DNA of 64,000 nucleotides from Podocnemis expansa (lineage: Eukaryota > Chordata > Testudines > Podocnemididae): the NCBI GenBank assembly GCA_007922195.1, contig ML682029.1:1122696-1186695 (forward strand). Reading direction: 5' to 3'. The first letter of the stretch is position 1, and each line of letters starts with the position of its first letter. This document shows positions 56,927 to 64,000 of the stretch, one piece after another. The position numbers were made by a program, and so were the translations under genes. Under the pieces are notes generated by a model. The model saw only the letters and a program-made list of their open reading frames with translations. It was not told the DNA's origin and did no database searches.

Positions 56927-58035
56927 GTAAGAGCCCCCAGAGCTGTGTGCTCTCCTCAGGCCTGGGAGGACATTTGGATGGGCTCCGGCTGCATTGTCCA
57001 TGCAGAAAAGGGGCTGCGTGATCTGTGGGGTGCACCCTGGCATGGCCAAGGGTGACTTTCAGGAGCCTCTTCTGAGGCCGTCAGGGTTCCCAGTCATGTT
57101 GCTGTGCGAGCAGCCTGGAACAACCTTGGGTCCAGGGATTTCCAACTGTCAGACCCCTCTGCCATTCCCTCTGGGGTCCTGCGGTGAGCCTGCCCCATGG
57201 AGAACATTCGTGGGGGGGGGGGGTGAAATTCATCCCAGGCAGTGGGCATCATTAAGGCTGGCACCAGTGGCTGTACGGAGGAGCCCCAGATGCAATCCCC
57301 TTGGGCAAGAGGTCTCACCCCATGGTGCTGGAGACAGCTCCGCCATTAGCCAGCAGAAAACACTGTTGATGTGAGCTGTTGCTGAAGCCTCTTGGCTACG
57401 TCAGGCCCACGTCCTTAGCCTGATGCCCAGCAAGTCCCATCCGTCATTCCTTATATCACTGTAGGTCCACCCAGGGGCCTGCCAAACTCACAGCTCCTGC
57501 TGGGGGGTCCTGCCAGGACAGGCTGGGGCATGTGGGTGGCGGGTGATTCGGGAGAGGACAGGCCAGAGCCAGTCTGAGGCCAGGGCATCAGGAGACCCCC
57601 ATCCAGGCAGGATGGGACTTCTCCCTCCCCGCAATCCACACTGGTTGGTAGAGGTGTCACCTGAGTTCCTCACGCCACAGACCTGATTTATCCTGCTTTG
57701 CTTTGTGAACCCCCCGTTCCTGGGCTGGCTCCTGCACACCCTTCTGCATGTAACTGGTCCCTCACCCAGTGGAGGAATGTTTCTGGCCAGTCACTCAGGG
57801 ATAGACTCCCAACAAACACCCCCAGCCCCAGATGCAGCCCCAGGAACTACCATCTTGCAGGATTCAGTACTGACCACTGCAAGATCATTTACACTTCTCT
57901 CCATTTACCGAAGAAATTGCTGTGCACCAGCTCTGTCAAACCAAGCAAGGTCTGTACACACACCCAATCCACGTGCACTGCTTTACGTAAAGCAAACAAA
58001 TGAGTTTCTGGACGACAGCAAGATTTTAAGTGAGT
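56927..58035. other. CDHR5 intron 13 or beyond, no exon recognised
   Basis: Starts at the exon 13 donor. No cytoplasmic-tail exon with matching phase 0 and CDHR5-like content is recognised. A poly-G run lies near 57,211-57,223. Confidence 0.4.
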
Positions 58036-58039
58036 CTAA

Positions 58040-58562
58040 ATCAGGGTACATTCACACACACTGTTTAAATCGAAATAACACTGGTTATTTTGATTTAAAA
58101 AATGGTAGGTCCACATGACGCTCCCTTATTTCAAAATGAGGAGCTCCCTCATTTCAATATAAGGAAAGTCATATCAATATAATAAAACCTAGTATTATAT
58201 GGATATGATGGTTAAATTGAAATTGTTATTTCAAAATAACACAGTGTGAACATGTTATTTCAATTTAACTGTTAAATCAGTTTAACACTGATTTGCCTTT
58301 CTCCTTCCCAGGTGCTTTCCTTTTTCCGTATATTGGGTGGGGGCATGGCCATTCTAGGGGGCCATGTTGCCACACCTCCCATGGCGCCTCTCTCCTAACT
58401 TGAAATAGCAAGTCCTGTCCATGGACATGCTGTTTCAATTTGAGTTTCTAGTGGGGACCTGTTAAATCGATTTAACTTAAATCAATTTAATGATTTTTGT
58501 ATTGGTTTTATTAAATTGATATAAGTTAAATCAATTTAACTCTAAATGTGGACATAGCCTCA
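58040..58562. repeat. Large AT-rich foldback element
   Basis: Composed of TTAAATCGATTTAA / TTTAACTTAAATC words in both orientations and ending in ATGTGGACATAGCC, the terminus shared with 24,838-25,248 and 9,043-9,150. The central part (58,300-58,430) is a non-AT-rich insert. Confidence 0.65.
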
Positions 58563-61140
58563 CAGGATTGATAATAAGCCAAGGAGTTCATCAGCATTAA
58601 CTAAATGATAACTCGTATGCTAAACTAAGATTCATATTCCTGTCTCTTTTGCTCTATGAAGGTAGCTTACCACATAGACTGGCTGTGGTGAGTCTTACAA
58701 CGGGCCCCCCTTCCTGTGGATAGAGTCTCTCTCTTTGGTGTTGCATCAAAGATGGATTCCAGGGGAGAGCCCCAGACAAAGGCGCCTCTTTCTTTTAACA
58801 AGTTTCCCAACACCCCCTGAGGTCAGGTGGTTGGCCCTGTTTAGCAATGGGCGTGATTCCTGCCATGTGGCCGCAAGCGTTCAGGCTAGTCCCATATGCG
58901 TGCCTCTGCGTGGTGTGGAACCACAGCTCTGTGTTTGTCTGCATCCATTCAAGCCACATGAGACACATATTTGGGGACATGACACGGCGGAGTTTCTTAC
59001 CTGCACATGTGTATGACATTTCAGGGACCACGCTAGCACAGCAATATTCAGCATGTCATGGGCATGCCAAAACCACCGCCGTACACAACATACTTTGCAT
59101 CAGGCAATACCCAGTTACACTGTAAGGGCGAACGTAAATGATACAGAGCTGGGTTGGGAGCCTGCTGAAGAAACGCCATGGACCACAGCTGCAGCATCTC
59201 AGGGGCATCACGGTATCACTCTGGCGACTGGTGACAGCTGTTGTGTTGTGCACCCAGCCCAGGCGGGTGACGGGCCTCATTTTTGTGGAGTACCGGGTGA
59301 GCAGCCCTGATGCCGGCCAAGAGGCAGCATTAACCCCTCAGTGGCTGGAGTCCAGCGCCGGGTGCCCAGAGGCAGAAGAGGGAAGTAACGTTGGATCGCC
59401 ATCCCTCATTCAGTCTCTGTGCCAGATGGACGGGCTCCCTGGCCATCCCCACTGGCACCTGACAAAAGGCAGCACAAGGAGGGGATAGGTAGGTAGGAAC
59501 TCAGGGTTTGGCCACTCAAATGCTCAGGGCAAGTCTCCATGGCAGTGTATAAACACGGCTGTTTTGTGGCTCATCTGTGCCCATGCCGGTGCTGGGGCAG
59601 CCAAGCTACAGTGCTCCTGGGGACATTCTGCACCCAAGCGTTCAAAATTTTTAAAAAACTTTTGCCAAATCTGGCCTATTTCATTGGTCCAAATGCCATT
59701 AAAGATTTGCGCCAGTTTCAGTCGGTTGCACCATTTATTTCAAGAGACCCGTCAGCAAGTACAGCAAGCCAGCTGGAAAGTCAGGCAATGGTTTTTGACA
59801 AATCAGTTCCTTGCCAGGCACAATAATGCAGGCTTCGAGCAATCGGTCATTTAACCTCTGACACAGAACTGGATTTCCCACGCTCTCAGGAGCAGAGCGA
59901 AGACTTGGGGGAATGAGGGGTGACAGAGGAGCCGAAGGAGGGGGAAATAATTGCTGGAAAGGAGACGTATGGAACAGGTTTGGCATAGGGAGGGATTGTT
60001 AGGGAGTTGGGGACCCTCCCTCAGGCAGACCCTGACTGACCCCTGGCCTCTCTCATTCAGCCAGGCACCCCTGCCCCTGCACCTGAGTGCCCTGTACCCC
60101 TCTTTCTCCCTGTCCTCATGTTTGCCTGCACCCTGCCAGCCAGCCAGCTGCCCCTTATTTTGGTACAACAGCAGCCTCTGGTGGGACGAAGATGTACTTG
60201 CAGTGCCGCCCTGGCAGAAATCTGCGAGGGACATAAATTCTGCACATTTGCAGTGGGTCAGAATTCCCCCAGACATAAACCTGGGATTATAATTACCAGA
60301 AATGGGTCTTGCAGACGTGCTAATGTACCCACCCTGCCTTCTGACTGAGGGCTGTGGCATGAGCTGCATCCTCACTGTGGCATGCCAGAGCTTGGCCAGG
60401 ACTCAGGCTCTGACCCACGCACAGCACAGGTCCCCTGTCCCGAGGGCTCGCAGACGCAACTCAGACTGATTGGTGTGTGGACGGAAGGAGGGCTTGGGCT
60501 CAAAGCCGAGTCACAGGCCGGGCTTAGCATGCAGTACAGACATGCCCTTTGCGTACCGCAAGCTGGGGCATGAATCCATCTGCCAGGAGCCTGGCCCGTG
60601 CTGGCACTGGACCTTGTCCCCGTGCGCTAACCATTCCATAGCACGCTTTGACCCACCTGGATTTGAAACGACCAAGGCATGCTGGGGAATGGTTAAATGG
60701 CAGGTAATGCACAGAGCTAGCACAGGCTCGATAGAGTCACGCCCCAGCGAGTTGGCCACCAGTGAGTCATTCATACAGAGAAGCCCCCAGACAACAGCTG
60801 AAGCTGCCTGAAAGCCCAGGGTGTGCCCTAAGTGCAGGATGATTTTTGGGGAGGAGGAACAAGACACCTCAGTCCTGGTGTAAATGTGCTAGGAGCACTG
60901 GAAGGTGAGCAGTGGGATGGGGACGCCAGCTGCGCTCTCATCCTGTTTCATTTCACTTGGTCACGGTGCAGTCCTGTCCAAAGTTATCCACAGCCCAGCC
61001 TGGCTCCCCACCCAGCTCTGAGGACCCCTACCCCTTCCCCTGCCTCAACTTTGGGGAACGCCACTTCTTCCCCAGTCACTGCTCCTGGCCCACTGCTGGC
61101 AGGTCCATGGACCTCGGTTGGATCAGGCACTCTCCCTGAA
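58563..61140. other. Non-coding, no gene seen
   Basis: No supported exon. An exon-like segment at about 59,261-59,294 (AG-bounded, followed by GTGAGC) is only 34 bp and shows no family resemblance. Confidence 0.35.
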
Positions 61141-61144
61141 TGAG

Positions 61145-61370
61145 AAACTCCGAGACCCAGGTCTAGTGGTGAGAGCAGGGTGTGAGCCAGGAGTCCTGGT
61201 GTCCATCCCCAGTCTAGGAGGGGAGTAGGGTCTAGTGGTTAGAGCGGGGGGGCTGGGAGTTGGAGCTACTGGCTTAATGCTCTTGGAGGGGAGGAGTCTA
61301 GTAGTTACAGCAAGGTGGGCTGGGAGCCAGGACTCTTGTTTCCTATCCCCAGCGTCTGGTGTGGAATAGA
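61145..61370 (+). repeat. tRNA-like minisatellite, about three units
   Basis: Units begin GGTCTAGTGGT(G/T)AGAGC, continue GAGCCAGGAGTCCTGG and end TCCATCCCCAG; same family as 20,455-20,690. Confidence 0.7.
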
Positions 61371-61374
61371 GCAC

Positions 61375-61460
61375 TGCTACTGTCTTGCTGTATGACCCTG
61401 GCCAAAGTCTGTGCCTTAGTTTCTCCACCTATAAAATAGGGCTAATTCTGTCTTCCCCTG
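61375..61460 (+). repeat. MIR-type SINE 3' fragment
   Basis: Contains TGTATGACCCTGGCCAAAGT, GTGCCTTAGTTTCTCCACCT and ATAAAATAGGGCTAAT, in MIR order. Confidence 0.6.
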
Positions 61461-63065
61461 GCAGTGCTGACCAGCCATCCACACAAGAGTAAAACCAGCC
61501 AATTCCCCTCCACCAGCTCCCAACTGAAACTGCCCATGGGCCAGCATGGCAGCCAGAGGCCCTGGCACGTTATGGCCATTGTGTGTTTCCGTTTCACTTT
61601 ATTCTCATGCCTTTTGCTTGTCTCTCCCTCCTCCCTTTCTCTTGCCCGCTGCTCGCCCTGCTGCCTGACAGAGTCTAAAGTGGTTCCAGCCGGTGAGTGC
61701 CCAGCGGGGAGGGTGTACCCAATGGGTAGGGTGTGCTGAGTGCAGGGCAGAGATGCGACCCCTTGGTAGGGGGCTGGAAACAAGCTCACTGCCTGGAGAG
61801 CCTTGGGCATCATATAGCCAGGGGCCTGGCTGGGTCATGCTCCCTCCCTCTTCTGCCACTGTTACCTGCTCCAGGCTTCTGGCTTGGGGTGTGTTTTGGG
61901 TGCCCAGCACCATCTCCTCACTCCTGGGGCAGGACCTGTGGCCTGGAAGAAGAAGGAAGGGCCCATGGTCCAGTCCTGGCTCTGTCACCACCCAGCCTGG
62001 TTGCCAAAAGCATCCAGCAATGTTGAGAAACCCACCCCTCCTTTGGCCTTAATTTTCTCTGCAGTTGTGGCTGATGCTAGGGGTATTGCACTGGGGGGTG
62101 GACTGGGACCGTGGGATGCAGATGGTGCAGGGGGTAGGTAACAGCTTTTGTCATACCACGTAGCCCAAATGCAAGAGTGCAAATTACCCTCAGCCCTGCT
62201 CGCTGCCCCATGGGAGGGACCGGGTCTGCCTTCGGAGGGTAACACCCAGGGCTTCCACTGCTCCATAAGGCTGGGTGCTCCGGTGGGTATTCACAACAGC
62301 TTCTCTCTGGCAAGTGGTAAGATTCAGCATGGGTCACACGTCATACAGCATGGGGGCTCTCCAAGAGATGGGGCTTTGAGCAGCATTCCCTTTGGGCACA
62401 GTGTGTGCACTGGCCCCTTTGTCTTTGCCCACTCCTGGCTCCCTTGCTAGATCTGTCAGCTCCCGCAGTTGTGTCTACACTGCGCAGCAGGCCAAGCAGC
62501 AATGAGTCTCAGACCCTGTGGGACCCAGATGGGGCTGGAAATATTTCTTTTTTGGCCATGGAGTGGTGGCCTGTGAGCCTGAGTCAGGTGTTCTGACTCA
62601 GTCCAGTGTAGATGGACCCTTAGGCAAATATTCAGTGCCTAAAACTAGCCCCAGGTAGATTGTCCCTTTGCAGGCCAAGAGCAGGGGCTAGTCACTGCAA
62701 ATGAGGATGAGGGATGCAGCTGCTCCTCCCCTGTTTCACCTCTTTGGCTCCCCCCACCAAATCCCTGAGTGGAGGCAGCCTAGCTGAGCCCCCGGTGATA
62801 CCCCCACCCCAACCTCCTGTAGCTTCACTCAGCCCACCTTCCTCCCCACTTTCACATACCAGTGAGACTGGGGGTGGGAATTGGGCCTGGTCAGCCCCAA
62901 CTGCTGGGAGCAGGGTGGGGGCTGCTGAGGCTGGGGTGTGTGTTAGATGAATTGAGGGCAGATGGGGGGGCCCTGGGGATGAAGCACACCAGTGCGCTGG
63001 TGGAAAGGGAGAGCATTATGAAGAGGAAGAGGATGGGTGGGTTCCAAGGGCAGGGGGCACTAGGG
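61461..63065. other. Non-coding, no gene seen
   Basis: GC-rich sequence. GTGTCTACACTGC at about 62,472 faces CCAGTGTAGATGGACCC at about 62,604, possibly an old foldback-type element. No exon is recognised. Confidence 0.35.
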
Positions 63066-63651
63066 CAGTGGTTCCCAACCTTTTCGCTGCTGGGGCAAAC
63101 CTTGAGACCTTCAATTTTTTCAAGGCACACCACCATTAAAAAACTCATGAATATTCTAATTAACTTAAATTACTTATGAATATTCATGATCCATGGCACA
63201 GTGTTTCAGAAATGCTGCTATGTGGGGTAGGAGGGGTAGCAGAGCAAGGGTGGCAAAACAGGGGAGGTCAGGAGTCGTGTGCAGTGGCAGGAGTGAGTGT
63301 GGGGAGAGGACAAGGGCAGCCATGTGGGGAACAGCACGAGGGTGGCAAGAGAGGAGAGGGGAAGGGAGAACACGAGTGGCTTTGTGGGGGGACAGGGGAA
63401 CCTGGGGAGTGGGAAGGTAGGGCAGGGGAGCATGGCACAGCACCCACTTCCCCCTTCTCCACAGTGGCTCCCTGCCACCCAGGGCAAATCCTCACCCCAC
63501 TGCTGCTCCCTCCCACCCCAGTGGGTCCCGTCCTCCCCTCCCTCAGCCCCCTGCTGCTTGTGATGGACCCTCCAGCCCCCAGCTACACCCCCCCCAGCCA
63601 CCCCACCCTGCAGCTACCCACACCCCCAATCAACCAGCCACACACCCTCTG

Positions 63652-63697
<46 letters not shown>

Positions 63698-64000
63698 GCC
63701 CCCCACAACCCCCAGCAGGCCCCCCCAAGCCCTTACCTGGGCTGTTTGCAGGCTTCCTGACACAAGCTGTTGTGTCCTGCAGGGGAGATTCACACACTCC
63801 CAGCCTCCTGCAGCTCTCTGCTGGCTGGGCTTAAAGTGGAGCCAGGTTTAAGGTGGAGCCACCTGAACGGTGCGTTTGGGCTGCTCCTGCTATTGTTAGG
63901 GGGACCCCTGGAACTCCCTGTTCTGGTGCCTTCCTCTATTTTTAGGGGGCCAGAATGCTGCCAGCCTAAAAATAGGGGGCCTTGGAACTATGTTCCGGTA
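63066..64000 (-). mobile_element. hAT-type element, second copy, cut by window end
   Basis: Begins CAGTGGTTCCCAACC and runs as the reverse complement of 26,880-27,794, including the AAAAACTCATGAATATTC block and two CTAAAAATAG-type motifs (63,936-63,945, 63,966-63,975). Its other terminus lies beyond the window. It carries a CA microsatellite. Confidence 0.85.
63654..63695. repeat. (AC)n microsatellite, 42 bp
   Basis: Twenty-one uninterrupted AC units inside the hAT-type element; the corresponding part of the other copy (about 27,180-27,300) is GT-rich but interrupted. Confidence 0.95.

Noticed and set aside
59261..59294. Possible cytoplasmic-tail exon of CDHR5
   Set aside because: Too short, wrong content for the tail, and no supporting neighbour exons.

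Overview
The window looks like a piece of a reptile nuclear genome, most likely a turtle. CR1-type LINE reverse transcriptases dominate. There are also Penelope-like (GIY-YIG) retroelements, LAP2-alpha/DIRS-like and ZCCHC3-like retroelement proteins, short hAT-type DNA transposons, foldback elements and CORE/MIR-type SINEs. Coding DNA lies in short exons with GT-AG introns, and most long open reading frames are products of GC-rich composition. The species is an inference; the repeat types and exon structure are visible directly.

One host gene is well supported. Thirteen exons on the + strand (36,644-56,926) join in frame, with consistent splice phases, into 534 codons. They encode a signal peptide, four cadherin repeats, a short stalk, one membrane helix and the start of a basic cytoplasmic tail. 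Motifs and cysteine spacing fit CDHR5 (mu-protocadherin), the partner of CDHR2 in the brush-border intermicrovillar adhesion complex. The rest of the cytoplasmic tail is not recognised and probably lies further right. No mucin-like Ser/Thr/Pro stretch is present between the last cadherin repeat and the membrane helix.

Layout: 1-6,950 is old repeats, ending in a ZCCHC3-like LINE ORF1 relic cut by a CR1. 6,951-16,000 is nested retroelements: CR1, Penelope, a solo LTR and a DIRS-like gag relic. 16,000-24,700 is GC-rich and mostly unique, with no exon I can defend. 24,700-34,850 holds nested CR1, foldback and hAT elements, two solo LTRs, an L2-like relic and two minisatellites. 34,855-36,321 is a CR1 with an internal inversion just upstream of CDHR5. 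36,644-56,926 is CDHR5, whose 9.4-kb intron 6 is packed with repeats. 56,927-64,000 is non-coding and ends in a second copy of the 1-kb hAT element.

The main observations are structural. A CR1 shows a near-exact 5' inversion (twin priming). A Penelope insertion has a 13-bp target duplication and inverted tails. At least seven related solo LTRs are present, several with 5-bp duplications. About nine short hAT-type elements carry 8-bp duplications. One repeat family carries clusters of perfect MEF2-type motifs. I found no operon, CRISPR array or microbial system.
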